From Bordetella parapertussis (GTDB taxonomy: Bacteria > Pseudomonadota > Gammaproteobacteria > Burkholderiales > Casimicrobiaceae): a stretch of DNA of 64,000 nt. Every line of letters starts with the position of its first letter. The stretch's first letter is position 1. Below are positions 1 to 10,594 of the stretch, piece after piece. The position numbers and the translations under genes are program-made. Location: positions 62,001 to 126,000 of the forward strand of contig CALQLA020000003.1 of NCBI GenBank assembly GCA_943331295.2, read 5' to 3'. The notes below the pieces were generated by a model. The model searched no databases. It worked only from the letters and a program-made list of their open reading frames with translations, and was not told the DNA's origin.

Positions 1-1134
1 GACGGCCTGTGGGACGACCTGAAGTCCGAGGCCGCGATCGACGCCGAGATCAGCCAGCAGGCGGCCGCATCGGCGCAGATGCTGGGCGTGCCGCACGAAC
101 AGGTGTTCCCGGTGTCGGCGCAGAAGGCGCTGATCGCGAAGATCAATGGCGACGCGCCCCTCCTCGCCCGAAGCCGGCTGCCGGCGCTCGAGTCCGCGCT
201 GTCCGGCACGGTGATACCGGCGAAGCGCGACCTCGTCGGCAGCGCGATCCAGGCCGAGGTCCGCGCGGTCGCGGCGCTCGTGCAGGCGAACCTGGAAGTG
301 CGCCGCGACAGCATCCGCGCGCAGCTGGGCGAGCTGCGCAACCTGCGCGGCAAGAACCGCGAGGTCGTCGAGCACATGATGGCCCGCGTGCACGAGGAGA
401 AGCTCGCGTTCGAGCGGGGGCAGCAACGCTACACGGCGCTGCGCAACGTCTTCAACGCGCACGCGACGCGCCTGTTCGACGGGATCGGCATCGACGCGCT
501 CCACGCGAGCGCCGGCCGGACCCGCCGCGAGATCGAGGAGAGCGTGTTCACGCAGGGCATCCGCGACGCGATGAATGCGTTCTTCGCGACGATCCGCGAC
601 GACTTCGCGCGCGCCGCACGGGAATCGGTGGAGCTGCAGGACATGATGTCGGCGATGTACGCGCGCTTCGCCGAGGATCGCGGACTCGAGGCGTTCCTGC
701 CGCCGCCGTTCTCCATGCTGAAGTATGAGAAGGAGATCGAGCGCCTCGAACGGGCCTACGCGACGCAGTTCGACACCGTCTGGAACCTCGCGACCACGGC
801 GAAGTTCGCGCTCATGCGGCGGTTCTTCGAAACCATCGCCTTCCGCGTCAAGCACGTCTACGACATCGCGAACCGCGACGTCGACGGCTGGCTGCGCGCC
901 GTGATGGCGCCGCTCGAAGGCCAGGTGAAGGAGCACCAGCTGCAGCTCCACCACCGCCTCGAAAGCATCCGCAGCATCCACCAGGCGAGCGACGAGCTCG
1001 TGGTCCGCGTGGCGGAGCTGGAGCGCGCGGAGGAGTCCCTGTCGGCGCAGCTCGCGGCGCTGGACGAGGGACTGCAGGAGATCGACGGCATCGTGGCGCA
1101 GCCCGACCGGATGCCGCTCGCGGCCAACGGCTGA
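1..1134 (+). CDS. Dynamin-like GTPase, C-terminal part (cut by window edge)
   Basis: This is the last 377 residues of a large dynamin-family GTPase; the start lies outside the window. The frame is open from base 1 and begins with DGLWDDLKSEAAIDAEI, which looks like the residues just after the N-K of a G4 NKxD motif. VFPVSAQKAL follows, the usual place of the G5 region. After that come about 300 mostly helical residues rich in E, R, L and A, as expected for a dynamin stalk. Bacterial dynamins act at the inner membrane in fission, fusion or repair, but the exact role here is unknown. An internal ATG at base 79 could be taken for a start, but the homologous-looking sequence before it argues that it is internal. 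It converges with the ferredoxin gene. Confidence 0.8.
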   Translation, partial: DGLWDDLKSEAAIDAEISQQAAASAQMLGVPHEQVFPVSAQKALIAKINGDAPLLARSRLPALESALSGTVIPAKRDLVGSAIQAEVRAVAALVQANLEVRRDSIRAQLGELRNLRGKNREVVEHMMARVHEEKLAFERGQQRYTALRNVFNAHATRLFDGIGIDALHASAGRTRREIEESVFTQGIRDAMNAFFATIRDDFARAARESVELQDMMSAMYARFAEDRGLEAFLPPPFSMLKYEKEIERLERAYATQFDTVWNLATTAKFALMRRFFETIAFRVKHVYDIANRDVDGWLRAVMAPLEGQVKEHQLQLHHRLESIRSIHQASDELVVRVAELERAEESLSAQLAALDEGLQEIDGIVAQPDRMPLAANG

Positions 1135-1162
1135 GCGCCGCGGGGAACGCGCGCCGTCCGCG

Positions 1163-1183
1163 CGCGGGCTTGGTTCGCCCGCG
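1163..1183. terminator. GC hairpin between convergent genes
   Basis: A GCGGGC/GCCCGC stem around a TTGGTTC loop sits between the stops of the dynamin-like gene and the ferredoxin gene. There is no clear T-tract, so intrinsic termination is only likely. Confidence 0.4.
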
Positions 1184-1207
1184 GGGAGGGTGGCCCGGGC
1201 GCGCCGG

Positions 1208-2115
<908 letters not shown>

Positions 2116-2682
2116 TCAGCCGGGAGGCTCCGGCGCCGGTTTCACGAAAAGATGATAATGCACCTTCCCCGCCTTGTCGCTGCGCCAGGGGGCGAGCGGC
2201 GCCGGCGGCACGACCGGACGCGGCGCCTCGGCGTAGACGAAGCCGCCGGGAGAGAGCCGCGCGGCGCACAGCGGCAGGAGCGTCGCCCAGGGGTCGTCGT
2301 CGAACGGGGGATCGAGGAAGATCACGTCGAACAGGCGGCGCTCGGCCGCGACGAACGCCAGCGCCGGCGCGCAGTGCGTCTCGAGTGCGGGGGCCTTGAG
2401 CGTCTCGCCGGTGGCCCGCAGCGCATCGACGAGTGGTCGACTGCGATCGACGGCGACCGCGAGCCCGGCGCCGCGCGACAGCGCCTCGAGCGACAGCGCG
2501 CCGGTTCCGGCATAGAGCTCGAGGCAGCGGCGCCCGTAGAGCACCTGGCCCAGCCAGTTGAACAGCGTCTCCCGCACCCGGTCCGGCGTCGGGCGCAGGC
2601 CCGGCAGCGGCGGAAAGCGGATCACGCGTCCGCGCCAGTCGCCTCCGATGATGCGCACGCGATTGGCTGAGGCGGTCGGCAA
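2116..2682 (-). CDS. rsmD: 16S rRNA (guanine966-N2)-methyltransferase
   Basis: A 188-residue SAM-dependent methylase that modifies G966 of 16S rRNA on the assembled 30S subunit. The N-terminus has the family signature VRIIGGDWRGRVIRFP. A SAM-binding LELYAGTGALSLEALSRGA follows, and the catalytic DPPF (LDPPFDDDP) is the N6/N2-methylase NPPY-type motif. The chosen start is a TTG at 2682, giving MPTASANRVRIIGG; a GTG at 2658 (VRIIGG) is the alternative. Divergent from ftsY with 133 bp between them, as in many proteobacteria where rsmD and ftsY are neighbours. Confidence 0.93.
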   Translation of the reverse strand: MPTASANRVRIIGGDWRGRVIRFPPLPGLRPTPDRVRETLFNWLGQVLYGRRCLELYAGTGALSLEALSRGAGLAVAVDRSRPLVDALRATGETLKAPALETHCAPALAFVAAERRLFDVIFLDPPFDDDPWATLLPLCAARLSPGGFVYAEAPRPVVPPAPLAPWRSDKAGKVHYHLFVKPAPEPPG

Positions 2683-2815
2683 CGGCTTATCCGGGAAAAA
2701 TGAGCCCGTCGCGAGGCGACGGCGGCGGGGAGAGTAAAATTATAGCCCCGCCCGGCCGCGGCGCCTCGCGCGTCGACGGCCGGCACCGTGCAAGCCTTCC
2801 GACCACGTCCCCCCA

Positions 2816-3769
2816 ATGTTCGATCTCTTCAAGCGCAAGCCCGCGGAACCGCCGCCCGCGGACGCCCCCGTCCCGGAAAAGAAATCCTGGACCGAGCGGC
2901 TGAAGGAGGGGCTCGGCCGGTCGCGCGAAAAGCTCACCAGCGTGCTGGTGCGGCGCACGCTCGACGCCGAGACGCTCGACGAGCTGGAAGCCGCGCTGAT
3001 CACCGCCGACGTCGGCCTGCCCGCGACACGGCACCTGTTGGACGACCTCGCCGCCCGCTGGAAGCGCACGGGCAGCGGCGCCGAGCCGCGCGTCGTGCTC
3101 AAGGCCGCGTTGCAGGAGCTCATCGGCCCGCTCGAAAAGCCGCTCGTCGTCACCGACGCGCGGCCCTTCGTCATCATGATGGCGGGGGTCAACGGCGCGG
3201 GCAAGACCACGTCGATCGGCAAGCTCGCGAAGTATTTCCAGGGACAGGGACACACGGTGCTGCTCGCGGCCGGCGACACCTTTCGCGCCGCCGCGCGCGA
3301 GCAGCTGGTGGTCTGGGGCGAGCGCAACAACGTCGCGGTGATCGCACAGGAAGGGGGCGACCCGGCGGCCGTGATGTTCGACGCGATCGCCGCGGCCCGG
3401 GCCCGGGGTATCGACGTCGTGCTGGCAGACACGGCCGGCCGGCTGCCGACGCAGCTGCACCTGATGGAGGAAATCCGGAAGGTCAGGCGGGTGATCCAGA
3501 AAGCCGACCCCACCGCGCCCCACGAAACCCTGCTGGTGCTCGACGCCAACACGGGGCAGAACGCCGTCGCCCAGGTTGTGGCGTTCGACAGCGCGTTGCA
3601 GCTGACCGGGCTGGTGCTGACCAAGCTCGATGGTACGGCCAAGGGCGGTGTGGTCGCGGCGATCGCCAAGCAGCACCCGATCCCGCTCAAGTTCATCGGG
3701 GTCGGAGAAGGGGTCGACGACCTGCGCCCCTTCGTCGCCTCCGAGTTCATCGACGCCCTCGTCGGCTGA
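2816..3769 (+). CDS. ftsY: Signal recognition particle receptor FtsY
   Basis: A 317-residue SRP GTPase that docks SRP-ribosome complexes at the inner membrane. Visible GTPase motifs are [15 protein letters not shown] (G1), DTAGRLPTQ (G3) and [10 protein letters not shown] (G4). The family-specific four-helix N domain (residues about 30-110) precedes them. The acidic A domain of E. coli FtsY is reduced to about 25 residues ([14 protein letters not shown]), which is usual in betaproteobacteria. The ATG start follows an AT-rich stretch near 2735 that could hold its promoter. In E. coli ftsY is followed by ftsE and ftsX and then rpoH; here the ftsEX pair is missing from that position. Confidence 0.96.
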   Translation: MFDLFKRKPAEPPPADAPVPEKKSWTERLKEGLGRSREKLTSVLVRRTLDAETLDELEAALITADVGLPATRHLLDDLAARWKRTGSGAEPRVVLKAALQELIGPLEKPLVVTDARPFVIMMAGVNGAGKTTSIGKLAKYFQGQGHTVLLAAGDTFRAAAREQLVVWGERNNVAVIAQEGGDPAAVMFDAIAAARARGIDVVLADTAGRLPTQLHLMEEIRKVRRVIQKADPTAPHETLLVLDANTGQNAVAQVVAFDSALQLTGLVLTKLDGTAKGGVVAAIAKQHPIPLKFIGVGEGVDDLRPFVASEFIDALVG

Positions 3770-3979
3770 GAGAACGCGCTGCGGGCGGTCCCGGCGGCCG
3801 GTGCCGGGCGTGGCGTTCGCGACGAGAGTCAGCAAGCGCTCACCCTCGCCCCGAACCCTCGCTGGAAAGGGAACCCGGAACCACGGCGAGGTGACTAATG
3901 CGTGTTGGCCGGGAGTTGCGGAAGTCCGCACGGCCCCGCGTCGTGGCTGGTCGCGGAACTTTCTCCCTCGTTTACCCGA

Positions 3980-4011
3980 CTAAATCGCTCGGGAACAAAT
4001 CCCGGATTTAG
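3980..4011. repeat. Interrupted inverted repeat abutting CIRCE
   Basis: CTAAATC at 3980-3986 pairs with GATTTAG at 4005-4011, and CGGGA at 3990-3994 pairs with TCCCG at 4000-4004 around the loop ACAAA. It overlaps the left CIRCE arm by four bases. It may be an operator, an RNA hairpin, or contain the promoter. Confidence 0.55.
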
Positions 4012-4034
4012 CACTCTCACTATTGGAGTGCTAA
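4008..4034. promoter_or_regulatory. CIRCE operator (HrcA binding site) before rpoH
   Basis: A perfect TTAGCACTC - nine bases - GAGTGCTAA inverted repeat. This is the textbook CIRCE sequence bound by the heat-shock repressor HrcA. It lies 66 bp upstream of the rpoH start. CIRCE in front of rpoH is known from comparative studies of betaproteobacteria and places the heat-shock sigma factor itself under HrcA repression. Confidence 0.95.
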
Positions 4035-4100
4035 CATTGAGTCAGGGGACCGATGGGCGTGATGCCCGGCTGCACCGGTCGCCGAAATCAGGAGAATACG

Positions 4101-4955
<855 letters not shown>

Positions 4956-4986
4956 CCGCGCCGGCGCCTTTGCTGTCGTGACGCAG

Positions 4987-5007
4987 ACGCCGGCTTCGCG
5001 CCGGCGT
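4987..5007. terminator. Perfect hairpin between rpoH and kup
   Basis: ACGCCGGC and GCCGGCGT form a perfect 8-bp stem around TTCGC, lying between the stops of two convergent genes. It probably serves both directions. The T-run is weak (TTCGCATT). Confidence 0.6.
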
Positions 5008-5042
5008 TCGCATTGCGGACGACGGCAACGGGGATCGTAGCC

Positions 5043-6923
5043 CTACAGCTCGACCTGCGTCCCCAGTTCCACCACCCGGTTCGTCGGCACGCGGAAGAAG
5101 TCGGTCGCCTTGACCGCGTTGCGGGACATCGACACGAACAGCCGCTCCCGCCACAGCGCCATGCCGGGCGTGACCGTCGCGATCAGCGTCGCCCGCGAGA
5201 CGAAGAACGACGTGTCCATCATGTCGAATTCGAACCCGTGGCGGCCGCAGGCCTCGAGCAGCGCGGGCACGTCCGGGTCCTCGGTGAAGCCGAAGTCCGC
5301 CCGGATCTGCCAGAACTCGCAGGTCAGGTCCTCGATCGCCACGCGCGCGCGCGGATCGACCCGGGGGATGTCGCGGGTGACGATCGTCAGGAACACGACG
5401 CGCTCGTGCAGCACCTTGTTGTGCTTGAGGTTGTGCAGCAGCGCGTGCGGCACTCGGTTCGACGTCGAGGTCAGGAACACCGCGGTGCCGGGGACGCGGT
5501 GCGCGGGGCTGCCGGCGATGCTCTCGATGAACACGTCGAGCGGCATCGTGTCCTCGTTGAGGCGGTTGAGCAGCACCGCGCGGCCGCGCTTCCAGGTGGT
5601 GAGCAGCGTGAACACGACGGCGCCGATCGCCAGCGGGAACCAGCCGCCGTCGGGAATCTTCAGCGCGTTCGACGCGAGGAAGGCGAAGTCGATCAGCATC
5701 AGCGGGACGACGATCGCGAGCGCCACGGCGAGCGGCCAGTGCCAGAGCCGCCGCATCACGAAGAAGATCAGCACCGAGTCGATCAGCATCGCCAGCGTGA
5801 CCGCGATGCCGTAGGCACCGCCCAGGTTGTCCGAGTTGCGGAAGCCCAGCACCAGCAGCATCACCGCGACCAGCAGCGTCCAGTTGATGAACGGCACGTA
5901 GATCTGCCCGATCTCGCGCGCCGAGGTGTGGGTGATCTTGAGCCGCGGGCAATAGCCCATCTGCACCGCGGCGCGCGTCAGCGAGAACGCCCCGGAGATC
6001 ACCGCCTGCGACGCGATGATCGCGGCGATGGTGGCGAGGATCACGAGCGGGATCAGCGCCCATTGCGGGGCGAGCAGGTAGAACGGGTTCTTGATCGCCT
6101 CCGGATGCGCGAGCAGCAGCGCGCCCTGCCCGAAGTAATTCATCACCAGCGCCGGCCCGACGAAGAACAGCCACGCGCGGCGGATGGGCGTCGCGCCGAA
6201 GTGGCCCATGTCGGCATAGAGCGCCTCGGTCCCGGTCACCGCCAGCACGACGGCGCCCAGCGCGAGGAACGCGACCAGCGGGTTGGCGGCCACGAACCTG
6301 ACCGCGTAGGCGGGGTTCACCGCCGCCAGCACCGCCGGGTTCTGCGCGATCTCGATGACGCCCAGCACCGCCAGCACCACGAACCACACGCACATCACCG
6401 GGCCGAACAGCGTGCCGACGCTCGCCGTGCCGCGCTTCTGGATCGCGAACAGCAGCACGATGATGACGAGCGTCGTCGGGACGATGTACGGATGGAGCAG
6501 CGGCGTGATGATCTCCAGCCCCTCGACGGCGCCCAGCACCGAGATCGCCGGCGTGATCATGCCGTCGCCGTAGAACATCGCGGCGCCGAAGATCCCGAAC
6601 CCGACCAGCCACCACCGCCGCCGCTCCTGGTGCGGCAGCCCGCGCGCGACCAGCGCCGTCAGCGCCAGGATGCCGCCCTCGCCGCGGTTGTCGGCGCGCA
6701 TGATGAGGAAGATGTACTTCAGCGTGACGACGATGATCAGCGCCCAGAAGATGATGGACAGGATGCCCATCACGTTCTCTGGCGTCAGCGCCAGGCGGTG
6801 CGCGCCGCTGAAGCACTGGCGCAGCGTGTACAGCGGCGAAGTGCCGATGTCGCCGTAGACGACGCCGATGGCGCCGATCACGAGCGGCGCCATCGGCTTG
6901 GCGGAATCGGCGGCGGCGGTCAA
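5043..6923 (-). CDS. kup: KUP-type potassium uptake transporter
   Basis: A 626-residue K+/H+ symporter of the KUP/HAK/KT family in the inner membrane. The N-terminal signature IGVVYGDIGTSPLYTLRQCF is clear. About twelve hydrophobic segments follow up to roughly residue 450, including FYGDGMITPAISVLGAVEGL. The last 170 residues form the cytoplasmic domain (FLTSTSNRVPHALLHNLKHNKVLHE). Length equals that of E. coli Kup. It is monocistronic by position: ntrX starts 1.3 kb upstream on the same strand and ends 22 bp before it, so readthrough from ntrYX is possible. Confidence 0.95.
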   Translation of the reverse strand: MTAAADSAKPMAPLVIGAIGVVYGDIGTSPLYTLRQCFSGAHRLALTPENVMGILSIIFWALIIVVTLKYIFLIMRADNRGEGGILALTALVARGLPHQERRRWWLVGFGIFGAAMFYGDGMITPAISVLGAVEGLEIITPLLHPYIVPTTLVIIVLLFAIQKRGTASVGTLFGPVMCVWFVVLAVLGVIEIAQNPAVLAAVNPAYAVRFVAANPLVAFLALGAVVLAVTGTEALYADMGHFGATPIRRAWLFFVGPALVMNYFGQGALLLAHPEAIKNPFYLLAPQWALIPLVILATIAAIIASQAVISGAFSLTRAAVQMGYCPRLKITHTSAREIGQIYVPFINWTLLVAVMLLVLGFRNSDNLGGAYGIAVTLAMLIDSVLIFFVMRRLWHWPLAVALAIVVPLMLIDFAFLASNALKIPDGGWFPLAIGAVVFTLLTTWKRGRAVLLNRLNEDTMPLDVFIESIAGSPAHRVPGTAVFLTSTSNRVPHALLHNLKHNKVLHERVVFLTIVTRDIPRVDPRARVAIEDLTCEFWQIRADFGFTEDPDVPALLEACGRHGFEFDMMDTSFFVSRATLIATVTPGMALWRERLFVSMSRNAVKATDFFRVPTNRVVELGTQVEL

Positions 6924-6945
6924 GGGTCGGTCCGGCAGGTCTGCA

Positions 6946-8247
6946 TCAGGCGGCGCTGTCGTCGCCGCGGCGCGAGAAGCGGATGTTGAGCTGCTTCAGC
7001 TTGCGGTAGAGGTGGGTGCGCTCCAGCCCCGCGCGCTCGGCCACCTTGCTCATGTTGCTCTGCTCACGGCCGAGGAGCTGCTCGAAGTAGATGCGCTCGA
7101 ACGCCTCCCGCGCCTCGCGCAGCGGCATGTCGAAGAAGCGCGCGGTGATCTCGGGCGCGATGGTGCGCGCCGGCGCGGCGGCCTCGCCGAGCAGGCGCTT
7201 CACGTGCTCCGGCGTGATGGCGCCGGCGTTCATCGCCAGGTTGGCGATCACGCCCTGCAGGTGATCGAGGTTGCCCGGCCAGTAGGCGCCGGCGAGCGCG
7301 CTCTCGACAGCCGGCTCGAGCGGCGCGACCGGTGCGCCGAAGATCGACTGCGCGCGCTGCTGGTCGGTCACTGCCACGCGCCAGAAGCGATCGATCAGCG
7401 CGGGCATGTCCTCGCGGCGACTGCGCAGCGGGGGCAGCATCACTGCGCCGGCCGAGAGCGCGGCGAGCAGCGCCGAATCGAACTTGCCTTCCGACGCGAG
7501 GTTGCCGAGGGGCTCGGCGCTGGTGCAGGCGAGCGTGACGCCGGCGCGCTCCAGCTTTGGCAGCAGGAAGGCGAGCCCCTTCTGCTCGCCTTTCGAATAG
7601 CCGCCGATCTCGGCGCAGTACAGCGTGCCTTCGCGCGCCTCCTCGAGCAGCGCCAGCGGATTCGCGATCAGCCGCTGCCCGTTCGGCAGCGCGATCCACG
7701 GCGCTTCCGGAACCTGAAGCGCACGGGCGACGATGTCGTGCCCTGTCCCGGGCTCGCCGAGGATCAGGATCGGCTTGCGGGCGACGAGCAGCGCCTCCAG
7801 CTGGCGCTCGACGTCGCGCACCGCGGCACCCGAGCCCAGCGCCGCCAGCGACACGTGCTGGGGCTCCTTCGCCAGCGCCGCCTTCAGCGCGCGCGACACC
7901 GTCCCGAGCAATTTCTGCAGGCCCACGGGCTTCTCGAGGAAGTCGAAGGCGCCGATCTTCGTCGCTTCGACGGCGGTCTCGATCGTGCCGTGGCCGGACA
8001 TCATCACCACCGGCATCGTCAGGTGGCCGGACGCCGCCCATTCGCGCAGCAGCGTCACGCCGTCGGTGTCCGGCATCCAGATGTCGAGCAGCACCAGCGC
8101 CGGCTGCTGGCGGGCGCGATAGGCGCGCGCCGCCGTCGCGTTCTCGGCGACGCTGACGCGATAGCCCTCGTCCTGCAGGATCTCCGATAGCAGTTCGCGG
8201 ATGCCGACTTCGTCGTCGACGATCAGTATTTCCTTGCCGTGGATCAT
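6946..8247 (-). CDS. ntrX: NtrX-like response regulator with degenerate ATPase domain
   Basis: A 433-residue regulator with the architecture receiver - AAA+ - Fis-type helix-turn-helix. The receiver has acidic DDE at residues 11-13, phospho-acceptor Asp55 (LLDIWMPD) and Lys107 (EKP). The central domain departs from normal sigma-54 activators. Walker A reads GEPGTGH, with His170 where Lys is required. Walker B reads TLYCAEIGG, with Ala212 in place of Asp. No GAFTGA loop can be found, and the stretch that should contain it is shortened. The C-terminal HTH (KVAERAGLERTHLYRKLKQLNI) is intact. It lies directly after ntrY, so it is the partner of that kinase. It probably works as a phosphorylation-controlled DNA-binding protein, not a sigma-54 activator. 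Confidence 0.88.
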   Translation of the reverse strand: MIHGKEILIVDDEVGIRELLSEILQDEGYRVSVAENATAARAYRARQQPALVLLDIWMPDTDGVTLLREWAASGHLTMPVVMMSGHGTIETAVEATKIGAFDFLEKPVGLQKLLGTVSRALKAALAKEPQHVSLAALGSGAAVRDVERQLEALLVARKPILILGEPGTGHDIVARALQVPEAPWIALPNGQRLIANPLALLEEAREGTLYCAEIGGYSKGEQKGLAFLLPKLERAGVTLACTSAEPLGNLASEGKFDSALLAALSAGAVMLPPLRSRREDMPALIDRFWRVAVTDQQRAQSIFGAPVAPLEPAVESALAGAYWPGNLDHLQGVIANLAMNAGAITPEHVKRLLGEAAAPARTIAPEITARFFDMPLREAREAFERIYFEQLLGREQSNMSKVAERAGLERTHLYRKLKQLNIRFSRRGDDSAA

Positions 8248-8259
8248 TGGTCGCCCATG

Positions 8260-10419
8260 CTAGGCCGGCGTGCCGCCGGCGAGGGGAAAGACGAGCGTGA
8301 CGCGCGCTCCGCGCGGCGTCCGGTTGGCGAGTTCCACGCGCCCGCGATGCTCCTCGATAATCTTCTTCACGATGGCGAGGCCGAGCCCGGTGCCCTTCGC
8401 CTTGGTCGTCACGTAGGGTTCGAACGCCCGCTGCAGCACGTCGTCGGCGAAGCCGGCGCCGCCGTCGCCGATGGCGAGCGCGACCGAATCGTCGCGCGCC
8501 TCGAGCGTGATGTCGTAGCGGGGCGGGGAGACGTCGGCCTGGGCATCAATGGCATTCTGGAGGAGATTGTGGAACACCTGGCGAAGGCGGGTGGGTTCGC
8601 CCTGGATCGAGACGGGCCCTGGGGGAACGGACAAAGTGAGGTGCGGGCGGAGATTGTCGTACAACGCGAGCACGTCGAGCAAGAGGGCCGAGATGTCGAT
8701 CACCTGCATCGTACCCGGTCGCGGCTGCCGCGCGTAGATCGCGAAATCGTCGACCATGTGCTTCATCGCCGCCACCTGCGCGATGATCGTCTGCGCGCCC
8801 CGGTGCAGCGTTTCGCGGTCGACGCTGTCCAGTTTCGCGGCCAGCTTCACCTCGAGCCGCTCCGCAGAGAGCTGGATCGGCGTCAGCGGATTCTTGATTT
8901 CGTGCGCGAGCCGGCGGGCGACCTCCGCCCATGCGGCGTCGCGCTGCGCCTGCGCGAGGTCGGTGACATCGTCAAAGACTACCACGTAGCCGGCGACAGG
9001 CGTGACCGGCAGCCGCGAGCCGCGCAGGAGCAGCACCCGCGTGAGGTTCGCCACCGCGAGTTCCGCCTGCCGCTGCCAGTGGCCGTCGCGGCTGCCGCCG
9101 AAGCCTTCGCCGATGAGCGCCGCGGCGCCTGCCAGCGCGGGGTTCCGCTCGCCCCATTCGGCGAGCGGGAGGCCGGTCAGCTCGGCGAGCGGCTGCTGGA
9201 GGATGACCGCGGCGCTCGCGTTGGCGGTACGCAGGCGGTAGCCGTCGTCGAACGCGAGCACGCCCGCCGACAGGTTGCCGAGGATGCTCTCGAGGTAGGC
9301 CCGGGTGGTCTCGATCGCGCGACGGCTTTCCTCCGCGCGCTGCTGCGCCTCGGCCAGCTGCGCCGTCATCGTGTTGAACGACTCGGTCAGCACGCCGAGC
9401 TCGTCGCGCGAGGTCACCGGCTGCCGCCGCGTGAAATCGCCCTGCGCCACGGCGCGCGTGCCTTCGGCGAGCAGCCCAAGCGGCGCCGAGAAGCGCTCGG
9501 ACAGCACCACCGCGAGGCCGAGCGCGGTGGTCAGCGCGAGGAGCAGCGTCAGCGTGAGCGTCAATGCATACAGGCGCTTCAATGCCTGCCGCGAGAACGA
9601 GATCTCCTGGTAGTCGCGCCAGCCGGCCTGCACCTTTTCGGTGTCCGCCGCCAGCGCCTTCGGCACCGGCTCGACGACCTGCAGCAGCTTGAGCGGCTCG
9701 AGGCGGTCGTCGGTGTTGACGGGCGTCACCACGCGCAACACCAGCCCCCCGGCCGCCGACGGCTCGATCGCCGAGTACGCCTGCTGCAGCCGCGCGCGGC
9801 GCAGCGCCTGCGCCGGCGGGGGCTCGGGCGGCGCCGTCGATCCGCCGACGCCGCCCACCGCGAGGACGCTGCCGGTCGCCGAGAACAGCGTCGCCTCGTA
9901 CACGCCCGACTGCTCGGCAGCGCGGTTCAAGCGCGAGGCGAGCGTCGTGCCGCTGCCCTCGGACAGCGAGATCGCCATCTGCGAGGCCTTGTTGCCGGTC
10001 TCCTTCAGCAGGTAGTCGAGCGAGCTGCGGCCGAGGTTGAGGCCGCCTTCCAGCGCGCGGTCGACGCGCACGTCGAACCAGCTCTCGATGCTCTTGCCGA
10101 GAAACTGCACCGACACCGCGTAGACGAGCGCGCCGGGCAGCACCGCCACCAGCGCGAACAGCAGCACGAGCCGCAGCGCGAGCCGGGAGCCGAACACGCC
10201 GCGCTTCAGGTTGCGCCGCAACCGCAGCAGCTGGTAGCCGACGAGCAGCATCAGCAGCACCGCCATCGTCCCGTTCAACGCCAGCAGGACGTTGTAGCTC
10301 CCGGCGAAGAGCTGCGTGTTCGCGGTCGCCGTCGCGAGCAGGAACAGCGAGATCGCGCCGAGGCACGCGCCGACCAGCAGCAGCCAGCGCACGCCACGGT
10401 TGCCGAGGCCGGCGCTCAT
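8260..10419 (-). CDS. ntrY: NtrY-like membrane sensor histidine kinase
   Basis: A 719-residue kinase. N-terminal hydrophobic segments ([20 protein letters not shown] and two more before residue 110) and one near residue 300 ([21 protein letters not shown]) frame an extracytoplasmic sensor domain. A HAMP domain, a PAS domain ([23 protein letters not shown]) and HisKA follow, with the phosphorylated His506 in [14 protein letters not shown]. The HATPase domain ends it ([28 protein letters not shown]). The start at 10419 (MSAGLGNRG) was chosen because the longer frame upstream runs through a duplicated intergenic repeat. NtrY/NtrX systems are linked to nitrogen and redox control and envelope functions. 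Confidence 0.9.
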   Translation of the reverse strand: MSAGLGNRGVRWLLLVGACLGAISLFLLATATANTQLFAGSYNVLLALNGTMAVLLMLLVGYQLLRLRRNLKRGVFGSRLALRLVLLFALVAVLPGALVYAVSVQFLGKSIESWFDVRVDRALEGGLNLGRSSLDYLLKETGNKASQMAISLSEGSGTTLASRLNRAAEQSGVYEATLFSATGSVLAVGGVGGSTAPPEPPPAQALRRARLQQAYSAIEPSAAGGLVLRVVTPVNTDDRLEPLKLLQVVEPVPKALAADTEKVQAGWRDYQEISFSRQALKRLYALTLTLTLLLALTTALGLAVVLSERFSAPLGLLAEGTRAVAQGDFTRRQPVTSRDELGVLTESFNTMTAQLAEAQQRAEESRRAIETTRAYLESILGNLSAGVLAFDDGYRLRTANASAAVILQQPLAELTGLPLAEWGERNPALAGAAALIGEGFGGSRDGHWQRQAELAVANLTRVLLLRGSRLPVTPVAGYVVVFDDVTDLAQAQRDAAWAEVARRLAHEIKNPLTPIQLSAERLEVKLAAKLDSVDRETLHRGAQTIIAQVAAMKHMVDDFAIYARQPRPGTMQVIDISALLLDVLALYDNLRPHLTLSVPPGPVSIQGEPTRLRQVFHNLLQNAIDAQADVSPPRYDITLEARDDSVALAIGDGGAGFADDVLQRAFEPYVTTKAKGTGLGLAIVKKIIEEHRGRVELANRTPRGARVTLVFPLAGGTPA

Positions 10420-10429
10420 GGGTGGACTG

Positions 10430-10594
10430 CCCCCACGCTTGCCGCTCGCGCGGCGGCGCTGCCCCCCGAGGGGGCGCAATTCGCGCCTTGGGACGGCCCG
10501 GCGCCGCGAATGTGGGCCCCCACGCTTGCCGCTCGCGCGGCGGCGCTGCCCCCCGAGGGGGCGCAATTCGCGCCTTGGGACGGCCCGGCGCCGC
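10430..10594. repeat. Perfect 78-bp duplication, member of dispersed repeat family A
   Basis: Two identical 78-bp copies (10430-10507 and 10517-10594) fill the space between ntrY and the DUF4390 gene. Each starts CCCCCACGCTTGCCGCTCG and contains the hairpin CCCCCCGAGGGGG. The same CCCCCACGCT...CTGCCCCCCGAGGGGG frame recurs at 12.6 and 45.4 kb. Second copy ends exactly at the stop codon of the DUF4390 gene. Confidence 0.85.

Larger units (their letters stand above)
3770..4100 (+). promoter_or_regulatory. ftsY-rpoH intergenic region, rpoH leader
   Basis: 331 bp without a gene. The first 200 bp show nothing recognisable beyond GC-rich sequence. The last 120 bp hold an inverted repeat at 3980-4011, a CIRCE element at 4008-4034, and the rpoH ribosome binding site AGGAGA at 4090-4095, so this is the rpoH control region. 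No ORF with a convincing start was found. Confidence 0.7.

Noticed and set aside
5013-6989. 658-codon open frame on the plus strand
   Set aside because: Antisense to kup; rich in R, H, D and Q without any membrane or enzyme motif.
10430-10594. Extended N-terminus of NtrY through the duplicated repeat
   Set aside because: The frame is open through both repeat copies, but the extra 49 residues are repeat-derived and the membrane anchor starts right after the ATG at 10419.
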